Origin: JAJDXO01 sp965221855
GTDB lineage: Bacteria > Pseudomonadota > Alphaproteobacteria > Rhodospirillales > UBA2165
DNA length: 64,000 bases
Assembly (NCBI GenBank): GCA_965221855.1
Contig: CBDCSV010000008.1
Location: 124,001-188,000, forward strand
Reading direction: 5' to 3'
Positions within the stretch are counted from its first letter, which is position 1. The number at the start of each line of letters is the position of its first letter. The notes below the pieces were generated by a model that did no database searches, was not told the DNA's origin, and saw only the letters and a program-made list of their open reading frames with translations. Below are positions 27,009-35,701 of this stretch, piece by piece. A program made the position numbers and the translations under genes.

Positions 27009-27958
27009 CCCGCGACGATCTGGGTCCCGGCTTCGCCGCGGACGGCGGCGTCCATGTTGGGCGGGTCGGTGATGACCCCCCGGTCGCCGCCGGCTTCGAT
27101 GTAATCGATGACCGAGCGGACCTTGGGGCCCATGCTGCCGGGATCGAACTGGCCGTCATCCATGTGCCGCTTGGCCTCGGAGACGGTCATTTTGTCGAGC
27201 CAGCGCTGTCGGGGCGTATCGAAATCCACCGCGACCTTCTCGACGCCGGTGGAGACCAGCAGCAGGTCGGCATCGATCTCCCGGGCCAGCAGGCTCGAGG
27301 CGAGGTCCTTGTCGACCACCGCCTCGACGCCCGTGAGATCCCCGAACGCATCCTGAACCACCGGGATGCCGCCGCCGCCGCAGGCGATCACCATGGTGCC
27401 GCTCTCCGCCAATTGGCGGATCTGGTTGATCTCCATGATCTCCCGGGGGAGGGGCGAGGGCACCACCCGCCGCCAGCCGCGCCCCGCATCGGCCTTGACC
27501 ACCCAGCCGAGTTCGTCGGCGCGGGCCCTGGCGGTCGCCTCGTCGAGATGGGGGCCGATGGGCTTGGTCGGGTTGGCCATGGCCGGGTCGTCATGATCGA
27601 CCCGCACCTGGGTCACCAGGGTGACCGCCTGCTTCTCGATCTTCCGGTGGCGGAATTCGTTATGAAACGCGCGCTGAAACATGTAGCCGACGGCGCCCTG
27701 GATGTCGGCGTCGGCGTAGTCCATGGGCACGGTGGCCACTTCGCCGGCGGCGATCTCCGAGCGCCGGAGGATATTGCCCACCTGGGGACCGCTGCCGTGG
27801 GTGAGCACCACGTTCCAGCCGTTCTCGATCATGTTGACGATGTGGTGGACGGTCATTTCGGCGGCGCGCGCCTGGTCGGGGATGGACGCCTTGTCTTCGC
27901 TCAGGATCAGGGCGTTCCCGCCCACCGCGACGACGGCGATCTTCCCCGCCTCGGTCAT
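27005..27958 (-). CDS. allK: carbamate kinase (AllK/ArcC type)
   Basis: 317 aa, amino-acid kinase fold. It converts carbamoyl phosphate plus ADP to ATP plus carbamate, recovering energy. Motifs: AVGGNAL at the N-terminus, VLTHGSGPQVGN, VIACGGGGIPVV and VDKDLASSLLA. The ATG at 27958 overlaps the DUF1116 stop as ATGA. It is last of the operon with DUF2877, FdrA and DUF1116, as with the E. coli oxamate carbamoyltransferase genes, so it should use the carbamoyl phosphate they make. An extended open frame upstream belongs to the DUF1116 shadow. Confidence 0.9.
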   Translation of the reverse strand: MTEAGKIAVVAVGGNALILSEDKASIPDQARAAEMTVHHIVNMIENGWNVVLTHGSGPQVGNILRRSEIAAGEVATVPMDYADADIQGAVGYMFQRAFHNEFRHRKIEKQAVTLVTQVRVDHDDPAMANPTKPIGPHLDEATARARADELGWVVKADAGRGWRRVVPSPLPREIMEINQIRQLAESGTMVIACGGGGIPVVQDAFGDLTGVEAVVDKDLASSLLAREIDADLLLVSTGVEKVAVDFDTPRQRWLDKMTVSEAKRHMDDGQFDPGSMGPKVRSVIDYIEAGGDRGVITDPPNMDAAVRGEAGTQIVAG

Positions 27959-29355
27959 TTTATCGTATCGGCCAGCGCGATGACCGCCTTCTCGAAACAC
28001 GCCATGGGGGCGCGGGTGATGCCGGCGCCGATCTGGCCGATCCCCGCTTCCTTGTGGGCGATGCCCGTATTGATGACCGGCGGGGTGTTGGTGTCGACCA
28101 CCTTGCGTACATCGATCCCCGCCGGGGAACCGGTGAAATCCAGGGACGGGATGGTGAAGGCCGGATTGCGCCCGATGGTCACATGGGTCATCTCGTTGGT
28201 GGCGTTGATCGCCGTCGCCGAGGTGCCGCCGACGAACTGGACGATGGCGGGCGCGGCGGCCATGGCGAAGCCGCCGATGCCGGCGGTCTCGGTGATGGCG
28301 CTGTCTCCGAGGTCCGGCGCGGCGTCGTCCCGGGAATAGCCGGCGAAGAACAGCCCGTCGGCCGGCTCGACCGCGGCCGTGAACCATCGATCGCCGAGGC
28401 CGCTCAACCGAAGGCCGAATTCCACTCCGTTCCGCGCCATCACCGTCGCCATGGAGGAGCCTTCGACGCCGTGGGCGGCATTGAGCATGCACTTGCAGGC
28501 GGCCATGGAGACGTTGAGGAAAAACAGGATGTTGCCAGCAATGAAATCCGCCGATGCCGCGACATCCTCGCGGGAACTGTCCGAGTTCAGCGCCGCCCCG
28601 ATGATCGTCTTCAGGAACAAGACCGAACCCGCCACGTTGCGGTTGTGGCCCTCGTCTCCCATGTGCATGGCCTGGGCCATCAGGGGTTTGAGTTCGATCC
28701 CGCCGGTCCTTTCGAGCGCCCTGGAGATCACCGGGGCCAGCGTGCCGCCGATCCACCGGAGCCGGTCGAGCACCTCGCCGGAATAGGCGCCGTAGCGAAG
28801 CACCTTTCCGAGACCCTCGTTGAGATTGGAGTAGGTCCTGGCACCGGACACCGCGTCGCGGACGATAACCACCGGCATGGACGGGCTGATGATCCCGGCC
28901 ATGGGCCCGACGGCGTCGAAGTGATGGCACGGCTCGAAAGCGATCTCCCCGCCGGCGGCCAGTTCCAGGGCGGCGCCTTCGGTATCCGCCCAGCCCTCGA
29001 CGAGGATGGCGCCGACGACGGCGCCCTTCACCGGCGCGGCCATGCGCTCCCACTCTATGGGCGGCCCGGCGTGGAGTACGTGCCTGGGCCCCATGCCGGG
29101 CAGGGTCTCGCCGGCGATGCCGATTCCCTCCAGCACCGGCTGGGAGGCGAGGTAGCGGTCGAACGCCTGCTGATTGGCGGCTTCGACGGCCGGATTGCCG
29201 GCCAGTTTGGCGAGCGCCGCCGCCGCTTCCGGTCCGCCGGCCGGGGGTTGCCAGTCGACGCGCGCCGCCCTGCCGCCTTCGGCCTCGATGACGTCGGCGA
29301 AGCTGTCGAGGCCGAGATTGATCACGCCGAGATCTTGTCCGAACAGGCTGCTCAT
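27955..29355 (-). CDS. allG: DUF1116 protein, oxamate carbamoyltransferase subunit AllG-like (YlbE)
   Basis: 466 aa, DUF1116 family, homologous in type to E. coli YlbE/AllG. The start MSSLFGQDLGVINLG overlaps the FdrA stop by 4 bp (ATGA). Conserved-looking stretches include the AHGVEGSSM segment and NATNEMTHVTIGRNP. In E. coli, FdrA, YlbE and YlbF together have been reported as the long-missing oxamic transcarbamylase that splits oxalurate to oxamate and carbamoyl phosphate during anaerobic allantoin use. By gene order the same activity is likely here. Sequence similarity was judged by eye. Confidence 0.82.
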   Translation of the reverse strand: MSSLFGQDLGVINLGLDSFADVIEAEGGRAARVDWQPPAGGPEAAAALAKLAGNPAVEAANQQAFDRYLASQPVLEGIGIAGETLPGMGPRHVLHAGPPIEWERMAAPVKGAVVGAILVEGWADTEGAALELAAGGEIAFEPCHHFDAVGPMAGIISPSMPVVIVRDAVSGARTYSNLNEGLGKVLRYGAYSGEVLDRLRWIGGTLAPVISRALERTGGIELKPLMAQAMHMGDEGHNRNVAGSVLFLKTIIGAALNSDSSREDVAASADFIAGNILFFLNVSMAACKCMLNAAHGVEGSSMATVMARNGVEFGLRLSGLGDRWFTAAVEPADGLFFAGYSRDDAAPDLGDSAITETAGIGGFAMAAAPAIVQFVGGTSATAINATNEMTHVTIGRNPAFTIPSLDFTGSPAGIDVRKVVDTNTPPVINTGIAHKEAGIGQIGAGITRAPMACFEKAVIALADTIK

Positions 29356-30887
29356 GCCGCACCCCCGGCGGTTTCGGCGAGAACCTTCGCCGCCAGACGC
29401 GCCGCCTGGACGTTGCTGGGCGCCAAACGGACGCCGGCATCGCGGAGGGCGGTTTCCTGACGGTCGAGATTTTGCGGATCGCGGCCGGTCCCGCAGACCG
29501 ACGCCACGAAGTCGATCCGGCGGTTGTCGCTGCCGGCCAATTCCCGGGCCTCCGCCATGGCCGGCAGCATGGCGCTGGCCGGATCCATGTCGGCGCCGTG
29601 GCCCAATACCACGTCGAGGAGAACCACGGCGGTCGACGGATCGCCTGCCTCCTTTACGATCCGCTCGTTGCGGAGGCCGTGATCGATCATCGGATGGGGG
29701 CGGCCGCGGGTGAACAGATCATCGCCCAGGTCGATCACCGTGTGACCCTGGCTGGTCCAGGGGTCGTTCAGGGTGAAGCTCTTGTCCACCGGCGTGGTCG
29801 ACCAGACGCCGCCGAGCACCGGGGTCAGCTCCAGCAGCGCCTCGTGGCAGAACGTCCCGCCGCTGAACAGGCCGCGCAGACATCGTCCGTCGGCCGGCGC
29901 CGGGGACGGCATGGCGTCGATCTCGAAAGGCGGGAGATCGCCGCCGCCGGCGGCCACGGCGAGGTGGGCGGTCTCTTCCAGGCTGCCCGCGAAGGTGAGG
30001 GACGGATAGGCCGACGGATCGCCCCGCCAGCCGAGGAAATCGACGATCACCGGTTTGCCGGCCGCGGCGGCCTTCTCGAGGATTCGCGCCGCGACGGCGG
30101 GCGCCGGCGGCTTGGAGACCAGCGCAATAACGCCCGTATCCGGATCGGCGGCGAGCAGGTCGAGGGCCTTCAGCATGGTCACGCCGCCGATACGCTCATC
30201 GAGATCCCGGCCGCCGGTGCCGATCGCCTGGGAGACGCCGCCGCCCCGCCGGTCGATCTGGCAGGTCACTTCCTGCATGCCGGTGCCGGATGCGCCGATG
30301 ACGCCAATATCGCCCCGGCGAACCCGGTTGGCGAAGCCAAGCGGCACGCCGTCGATGATGGCGGTGCCGCAGTCGGGCCCCATCACCAGGAGATCGTTGC
30401 CGGCGGCGAACGATTTGAGGGCGATTTCATCCTCAACCGGCACGTTGTCGCTGAAAATCATGGCGTTGAGCCCCAGGCGGAGGGCCTTCATGGCCTCGGC
30501 GCCCGCATATTCCCCGGGGCACGAAATCAGGGCCAGGTTCGAGGCCGGGGCGCCGTCGAGGGCCGCGTCCAGGGTCCGGGGCAGGACCGCATCCGCCGCG
30601 CCGCCGCCGGCGCCTTCGGTGGAGGCCAGCGCCTCGCCGGCGGCGCCGAAGGCCGCCTTGATCTCGTCCGCGCCGCCGCCGATCACCACGCCCATCAGAT
30701 CGTTGGGCCGGGGATCGGGTCCCTTGTCCAGCAGCCCCGCTTCGACCACCAGGGCGATATTGGCCTCGGTCGCCATGACGAAGGATGCTTCGTCGATGCC
30801 GGGCAGGCCGGCGATCTCGGCCGACATTCGCATCAGGGCGACGGAGTCCCGGTAGTGGTTCGGGAAGAATTTAATCTCCGTGGTCAT
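29352..30887 (-). CDS. fdrA: FdrA family protein, oxamate carbamoyltransferase subunit AllF-like
   Basis: 511 aa from MTTEIKFFPNHYRDSV at 30887, with AGGGGAC upstream. It contains succinyl-CoA-synthetase-alpha-like nucleotide/CoA binding segments (GVIGASGTGMQEVTCQ near residue 195, and a second domain with CLRGLFSGGTFCHEA). FdrA was first named as a suppressor of FtsH mutants, and it is now described with YlbE and YlbF as oxamate carbamoyltransferase. It lies between DUF2877 and DUF1116, the same neighbours as in E. coli. Confidence 0.85.
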   Translation of the reverse strand: MTTEIKFFPNHYRDSVALMRMSAEIAGLPGIDEASFVMATEANIALVVEAGLLDKGPDPRPNDLMGVVIGGGADEIKAAFGAAGEALASTEGAGGGAADAVLPRTLDAALDGAPASNLALISCPGEYAGAEAMKALRLGLNAMIFSDNVPVEDEIALKSFAAGNDLLVMGPDCGTAIIDGVPLGFANRVRRGDIGVIGASGTGMQEVTCQIDRRGGGVSQAIGTGGRDLDERIGGVTMLKALDLLAADPDTGVIALVSKPPAPAVAARILEKAAAAGKPVIVDFLGWRGDPSAYPSLTFAGSLEETAHLAVAAGGGDLPPFEIDAMPSPAPADGRCLRGLFSGGTFCHEALLELTPVLGGVWSTTPVDKSFTLNDPWTSQGHTVIDLGDDLFTRGRPHPMIDHGLRNERIVKEAGDPSTAVVLLDVVLGHGADMDPASAMLPAMAEARELAGSDNRRIDFVASVCGTGRDPQNLDRQETALRDAGVRLAPSNVQAARLAAKVLAETAGGAA

Positions 30888-30900
30888 GAAGTCCCCTGGT

Positions 30901-31680
30901 TTACACCTGTCGCCGGCCCCAACTCTGGGCGGCGAGCCCATAGCCGTCAACCACGGCGGCGCCCGAACTGTCCCCGAAACCGAGCAGCCGGCGGAGATTC
31001 CTCCCGTCCGGCTCTACGGCATAGTCGCGAACCGTGTCGGCGAACGCGCCCCGGGCCGCGGCCCCCAGATAGGCGGCGGCCACGTCGTTGGTGCGCGCGA
31101 GTTGGGTGGTCAGCCAGGCCGAGATTGCATCGATGAAGTTCCGCCGCCGGCCGGCGGCTTCCCGATGAGCATGGAGGCCGGCCAAGTAGCCGACGGTGAA
31201 ATCGTCCCCCGCCGGTGTGAGTCCGGGTCCCCGTCCGATGTGCGGGCCGAGGACGAGCGCGGCGTCGATTGGGTTTCCGTCACGGGTCGCGCGGCAGAGG
31301 TCTTGCCGCCCGGCGCCCGAGACGATTTCGGGAACCCGCGCCGCCGCCGGGGCCCGGGCCGGCGCGGTGATCTCGCCGGGCCGCCACTCGGCCGCCGTCG
31401 AAAGGTCGATCTTCAGTCCGTCGCGGCCGAGACGCAGCCAGTCGCCGCGGATCGCGTACGGCTCGCCGGCCCGGAGGCCGTTCCTGAAGCTGAACCCGCC
31501 GGGGGTTGCGAGCCGGATCCCCCGCGGGCCGTCCGCCATGTCCCCGGCGGTGAGGAAAATCAAGGAACCGCCCGTCGAGCGCAGATGCGCCGCGCGGTCG
31601 AACACCCGCGCGACCAAGCCCGTGTCGGGTGCAGCCATATGCTCCCGGTCAAGACAAAGCGCACGCAGATATCGCGGCAT
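30901..31680 (-). CDS. allH: DUF2877 protein, oxamate carbamoyltransferase subunit AllH-like (YlbF)
   Basis: 259 aa. The family hallmark GRGPGLTPAGDDF sits near residue 148 and is followed by a helical C-terminus. It corresponds to E. coli YlbF/AllH, the third component of the oxamic transcarbamylase. It starts 57 bp after the end of the interrupted permease and stops 13 bp before fdrA, so all should lie on one transcript. Confidence 0.82.
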   Translation of the reverse strand: MPRYLRALCLDREHMAAPDTGLVARVFDRAAHLRSTGGSLIFLTAGDMADGPRGIRLATPGGFSFRNGLRAGEPYAIRGDWLRLGRDGLKIDLSTAAEWRPGEITAPARAPAAARVPEIVSGAGRQDLCRATRDGNPIDAALVLGPHIGRGPGLTPAGDDFTVGYLAGLHAHREAAGRRRNFIDAISAWLTTQLARTNDVAAAYLGAAARGAFADTVRDYAVEPDGRNLRRLLGFGDSSGAAVVDGYGLAAQSWGRRQV

Positions 31681-31737
31681 GGGTCCCCCTGGCGCAGCGG
31701 TCCCCGGGACGGCATGCGCCGTCCCGGGGGAGTGCCG

Positions 31738-32049
31738 CTACTCGGCGGCGCCTGCCGAGGCCTCTTCCTCGGTGGCCATCTTCGACATGCCGTAGAACAG
31801 CACGCCGACGATCACGTACGAAATCGTCACCAACGGCGAGACGTTGACGGCGACGGCCGATCCGTGGATGAAGCCGAAGAAGGTCAGGACCGCGGAGGCG
31901 ATCGCCACATGCCCCGCCGCCATGGCCTTCCTCTCGATCAGCAGCACCGCCATCGCGCCCCACAGGAGACCCGTGACCACGGCCCCGCCGGCCAACACGT
32001 CGAGACCGTTATAGAGGACGCCGTTCTGCGCCATCTTGTCGAGTCCCAC
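31738..32049 (-). pseudogene. NCS2/AzgA-like permease, 3' fragment split off by IS256
   Basis: The last 103 codons of the permease gene that begins at 34574. It starts in frame at the codons VGLDKMAQNG immediately beyond the insertion and encodes two to three membrane helices and a short acidic tail (EEEASAGAAE). Precise removal of the IS256 copy and one 9-bp duplication joins GTNAAA directly to VGLDKM in frame and gives a 515-aa protein. As it stands it could only be made from an internal GTG. Confidence 0.85.
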
Positions 32050-32058
32050 GGCCGCCGC

Positions 32059-33338
32059 GGTAACGTCAAGAGTTATGTGTCAGGGAGACTGGGGTACTGA
32101 TTCCCTGAGACTTGTTTTCGTGAATGAAGACCGCGAAGAGGATGCGGTCCATTGAGGTTTTATCCTTGAAGGTTCCCATGGGCCGGGTTCGTCTGCGAAC
32201 CTCGCGGAACCTCCGTTCGATGGCATTGGTGGTCCTGACCTGCTTTCGCTCGGCGAGGTCCTTGTAGCGGAAGCAGGTGAGCAGGTCGTCGAGGTCGTTG
32301 CGCAGGCAGGCGACGGCCTTGGGGTAGGTATCTTCCCAGGCGTCGGCGAAGCGGCGGGCGGCGGTCTCGGCCTTGCGGCGGTTGGGGGCATTCATGACGG
32401 CGTGGACGTCGGCCTTGACGGCCTGCTGGTCGGCTACGCGGACCTTGTTGAGGATGTTCCTGATTTTGTGCGCCCAGCACCTCTGAACGGGGATGCCGTG
32501 ATAGACGATCGGCAAGGCGGCGAGCAGGCCTTGGCCGCCATCAACGCAGATCATCTCAAGGCCCTCGCCGGTGAGGCCGCGGCGGTGCAACGCGGTGAGG
32601 AAGCGCTCCCACTCCGCGGCGCTCTCGCTGGCGGCGAGTTGGAAGTCGATAATCTCCTTCTTGCCGTCGTGCCGTATGCCCAGCGCCACCAGGACCGGCC
32701 TCCTGAGCGCGCCGGCGCCGGTCTTGCAGGCCAGCACCACGCCGTCGAGCATCAGCGCCTTGTAGGCGTTCTTCAGCGGCCGGCGGTGGAATGCGGCGAC
32801 CGACAGATCGAGGGTCTTGGCGACCCGGCTCACCGTCGCGGCCGAGACCGGACGCCCGAGCAGGGCAAGCAGGACCTCGCCGACCTTGCGGGTCGAGAGC
32901 CCCAGCACGAAGCCGGCCAGGATGGCGCGGTCGATCTCTGGAGCGCGCCTTGCGTAGCTCTTCAGAACCTCGGTCGGGCAGAAGTGCCGGGTGCGCGGCA
33001 CGTTGAGCTCGATGTCGCCGAGCTCGCTGAGCAGGCGGCGCCGGTAGGTGCCGTTGCGCCGGTCGCGCATAGCGCTGCCATCGAGGCCGTCGAGCCAGCG
33101 ATCCACCGCCTCGGCCATCCGGCCCTCGATGATCTCGGCCAGCGCCTGGCGGCCAAGCGGGCGATAACCCTCGCCCCAGTCCAATCCGCCTGCTTGCATC
33201 TCCTTCACCACCTCAAAGGCTTGTGGTAGGTTCTCAATCGTTACAGCTTGCTGTGGCATCGGGGTGCTCCTTCTTGCGGTTGTCGTAAACCACAGGGAGT
33301 ACCCCATTCCCAACTGACACATAAATTTTTACGTCACC
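32059..33338 (-). mobile_element. IS256-family insertion sequence, copy 2, inside the permease gene
   Basis: 1280 bp with the same terminal repeats as copies 1 and 3. The target duplication is 9 bp, GGCCGCCGC, at 32050-32058 and 33339-33347. It is inserted in codons 409-412 of the permease. Transposase and operon point the same way, so transcription through the element into DUF2877 and fdrA is possible. Confidence 0.95.
32066..33259 (-). CDS. IS256-family transposase, copy 2
   Basis: 397 aa from MPQQAVTIENL, intact, with the same DDE residues and CWAHKI motif as copy 1. Differences visible from copy 1 are Phe for Tyr near the C-terminus and one base upstream of the start. That base turns AAGGAT into AAGGAG, a better Shine-Dalgarno sequence than in the other two copies. 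Confidence 0.93.
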   Translation of the reverse strand: MPQQAVTIENLPQAFEVVKEMQAGGLDWGEGYRPLGRQALAEIIEGRMAEAVDRWLDGLDGSAMRDRRNGTYRRRLLSELGDIELNVPRTRHFCPTEVLKSYARRAPEIDRAILAGFVLGLSTRKVGEVLLALLGRPVSAATVSRVAKTLDLSVAAFHRRPLKNAYKALMLDGVVLACKTGAGALRRPVLVALGIRHDGKKEIIDFQLAASESAAEWERFLTALHRRGLTGEGLEMICVDGGQGLLAALPIVYHGIPVQRCWAHKIRNILNKVRVADQQAVKADVHAVMNAPNRRKAETAARRFADAWEDTYPKAVACLRNDLDDLLTCFRYKDLAERKQVRTTNAIERRFREVRRRTRPMGTFKDKTSMDRILFAVFIHENKSQGISTPVSLTHNS

Positions 33339-34574
33339 GGCCGCCGCATTGGTCCCTGCGGCGCCCAGCGCCCCGTCGATCTGCACCTTGGCCCACGCCG
33401 CCAGATTGGGCACCAGGGCCAGCACGATGGCCGGCGCATGGTGCTTGGGCGTTTCCTGGAAGGCCTGCGCGCCGATCAGCGCCCCGATGTACAGCAGGAT
33501 GGGGATGATCGCCACGACGGGCACGATGGCCAGGATCAGCGGCACGATGGACAGCCAGGTGAGCACCAGGACCATGACGCCGGTGGCCAGCGAATAGCCG
33601 ACCCGGCCGCCGATGGATTTCCAGCCCGGATGGCCGATATACACCGCGTTGGCGAACGGGCTGCCGAGCAGGGTGCCGAACAGGCTGATGACGCCCTCGG
33701 CGCTGATGGCCTCCCGCTCGGAATACTCGTCGCCCGCGGCCGACGCGCTTTCCACGTTATCCATGGCTTCGATGAAGTCATAGACGCCGAACGGGATGGC
33801 GGTGACGGCGACCAGGGCGAGGAACTGCCAGCCCTCGATCAGATTGCCGATCTGGAACCAGGCGAACGAGAAGCCGAGATTGGCGACGGAACCGGAAACC
33901 GCATCCGGGTTCATGCCGCCGAAGCCCCAGCCGAAGGCGTAGCTCAGCCACGCCAGGATGGTGCCGACGGCGATGGCGACCAGACCGCCCGGCACGTTGC
34001 CTGGATAGCGGACCTTGCCGAACCAGGCCGCCAGGATGATCGCCAGGCAGACCAGGCCGATGATCGGCGTCTCGGCGATCTCGAAGGCCGGCCGCATGGA
34101 GATGAAGGTGATGGAGATGCCGGCCAGCGTCCCCAACAGGGCCGCCCGCGGCGTAATCCTGCGGATCGTCGGCGCGATGTGGGCGCAGATGAACAGCACG
34201 ATGCCTTCGACGAACACCCAGATCATGCCGGCCTGCCACGCGGCCTCCCATCCGCTCGATGCCTTGATCGGCAGCATGATGGCGAAGACCACGAAGAACA
34301 TGTGCGGCACGCTGGGACCGGAGGGCAGGGCGGTGACGTCGCTGCGCCCCTCCTTGGCCCCGAGCCGCATGGCCATCCAGGCATAGTAGACGTTGCCCAA
34401 GAACAGCATCAGGCCCACCGCCGGCAGGATCGAGCCGAACAGGACCTCGTCCGGTATGCCGATGACGAATTTCAAAAGTCCCGTGAGGACGAGGAGGTTG
34501 ACCAGAACATTGGTGCCTAGACCAAAGAACCCGTTCCAATCTCCCGGTTCCCACCAAGATGCTTGTCGTTCCAT
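33339..34574 (-). pseudogene. NCS2/AzgA-like permease, 5' portion (gene broken by IS256)
   Basis: The first 412 codons of a multi-spanning permease beginning MERQASWWEPGDWNGFFGL, with a ribosome binding site AGGGG before the ATG. About ten hydrophobic helices are seen, and motifs such as VTALPSGPSVPHMFF and FDFIEAMDNVES (here YDFIEAMDNVES) resemble the nucleobase permease families NCS2/AzgA. The frame now runs 34 codons into the IS and stops at 33234, so the product would lack the last 103 residues. Given the operon, uptake of a ureide or nitrogen heterocycle is likely. Loss of function is inferred. Confidence 0.82.
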
Positions 34575-34597
34575 AACTTCACCCCTTTTTTAGACGG

Positions 34598-35293
34598 TTA
34601 GCGACGGTGCCCCGGCTGGGGGGCGCACCGGTTGAGTCCGGCGATGGCTTTTTCCGAGTTCGACACCCACCCGAAGATGCCGCCCTGGGCCTTGATCATG
34701 TCGATGCCGACACGTTGAAATTCCGGAAAATACGACCCGACGCAGTCCTCCAGGACCAGGCATTCGTAGCCCCGGTCGTTGGCTTCGCGTACGGTCGTGT
34801 GGACGCAGACCTCGGTGGTCACGCCGCAAACGATGATCGTGCGGATGTCGTTGTTGCGGAGCATGAGCTCCAGATCGGTTTCGTAGAACGCGCCCTTGCC
34901 GGACTTGTCGATGACCGGTTCGCCGGGTTTCGGCGCGAGTTCGGGAATGATCCCGTGACCCGGCTCGCCGCGGATCAGAATGCGCCCCATGGGCCCGTCG
35001 GCGCCGATGCCGGTCTCGAGCCCGCCCCGGGCGAGCTTGGCCGGCGGCGCGTCGGAGAGGTCGGGACGATGGCCTTCGCGGGTGTGCATCACCAGAAGAC
35101 CGGCCTCGCGCGCGGCGGCGAGAATGCGTTTGCAGGGATCGATGGCGGCGCGGAGAAGGGAGACGTCGTTGCCCAGCATTTCGCCGAACCCGCCGGGCTC
35201 CAGAAAGTCGCGCTGCATGTCGATGATCAGCAGCGCCGTCGTCCTGCGCTCAAACTCCAGCGCGTAGGGTTCGGCATCGAAGGCGAATGGCAT
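34598..35293 (-). CDS. cysteine hydrolase, biuret amidohydrolase (BiuH)-like
   Basis: 231 aa from MPFAFDAEPYALEF, with GGAGG before the ATG. Isochorismatase-like fold with the catalytic triad Asp25 (IIDMQRDF), Lys130 (VIDKSGKGAF) and Cys163 (VTTEVCVHTT). Long stretches such as HTREGHRPDL, RGEPGHGIIPEL and REANDRGYECL follow the rhizobial biuret hydrolase pattern closely, by recall. BiuH turns biuret into allophanate and ammonia. No allophanate hydrolase gene is nearby, so a related ureido amide may be the true substrate. It is the first gene of the six-gene operon with the permease and oxamate-carbamoyltransferase-like genes. Confidence 0.82.
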   Translation of the reverse strand: MPFAFDAEPYALEFERRTTALLIIDMQRDFLEPGGFGEMLGNDVSLLRAAIDPCKRILAAAREAGLLVMHTREGHRPDLSDAPPAKLARGGLETGIGADGPMGRILIRGEPGHGIIPELAPKPGEPVIDKSGKGAFYETDLELMLRNNDIRTIIVCGVTTEVCVHTTVREANDRGYECLVLEDCVGSYFPEFQRVGIDMIKAQGGIFGWVSNSEKAIAGLNRCAPQPGHRR

Positions 35294-35531
35294 GCCTCCT
35301 CCAGATGACAGGTGCGTCCTCCCTACCAGCGCCGGAAATCGTACCATTCCCGCCGTCGAATAACCACAGAAACGTCATAACCATGACCGGGTCTGGGCTT
35401 GTCCATGACGTACTCTATTTGGGGCACCTACCAGCCGTCATGCCCGTGCTCCTCCGGGGTATCAAGGATATTCACCACAGAGAGCACCGAGATCACAGAG
35501 AAGGACTGAATCACCCTCCCCGTATTGGGTT

Positions 35532-35560
35532 CCCTCTCCCCCTTCTTCAGGGGGAGAGGG
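35532..35560. repeat. perfect 12-bp stem hairpin, intergenic CCCTCTCCCCCT repeat
   Basis: CCCTCTCCCCCT and AGGGGGAGAGGG pair perfectly around a 5-nt loop TCTTC. It is followed by TCAGGGTGAGGG. A degenerate relative (CCCTCACCCCAACCCTCTCCC type) lies at about 41610-41640 after the aldolase/SDR gene. Such GGGGAGAGGG hairpins recur between genes in many proteobacterial genomes. Confidence 0.75.
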
Positions 35561-35591
35561 TCAGGGTGAGGGGGTCATTTTCAATTCCTGA

Positions 35592-35657
35592 ACCACAGAG
35601 GCAGTGAGACAGTGAGAATAGGAGGCGTTAACCAATCTTCCTCTGTGCCTCTGTGGT
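35592..35657. repeat. 12-bp inverted repeat of the ACCACAGAGGCA type
   Basis: ACCACAGAGGCA (35592-35603) and its exact complement TGCCTCTGTGGT (35646-35657) face each other across 42 bp. A partial third copy ACCACAGAG is at about 35474. It looks like a small dispersed intergenic repeat. Confidence 0.7.
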
Positions 35658-35701
35658 GAAATCCTGTTTTCTTCACCCCCACCCTAACCCTCCCCCTTCG
35701 A

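Larger units (their letters stand above)
35294..35701. other. intergenic region with hairpin repeats upstream of the ureide operon
   Basis: About 400 bp with no convincing gene. It should hold the promoter of the minus-strand operon starting at 35293. It contains ACCACAGAG-type repeats (about 35473-35505 and 35592-35657), a GGGGAGAGGG-type hairpin (35532-35560) and a second hairpin whose left arm (35688-35698) lies just before the IS5-type element. Confidence 0.6.

Noticed and set aside
1072..33338. composite transposon formed by IS256 copies 1 and 2
   Set aside because: Each copy has its own target duplication, and the interior is a conserved housekeeping block, so the pair did not move together.
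35532..35657. CRISPR array
   Set aside because: The repeats are few, of two kinds, irregularly spaced and lack spacers or cas genes.
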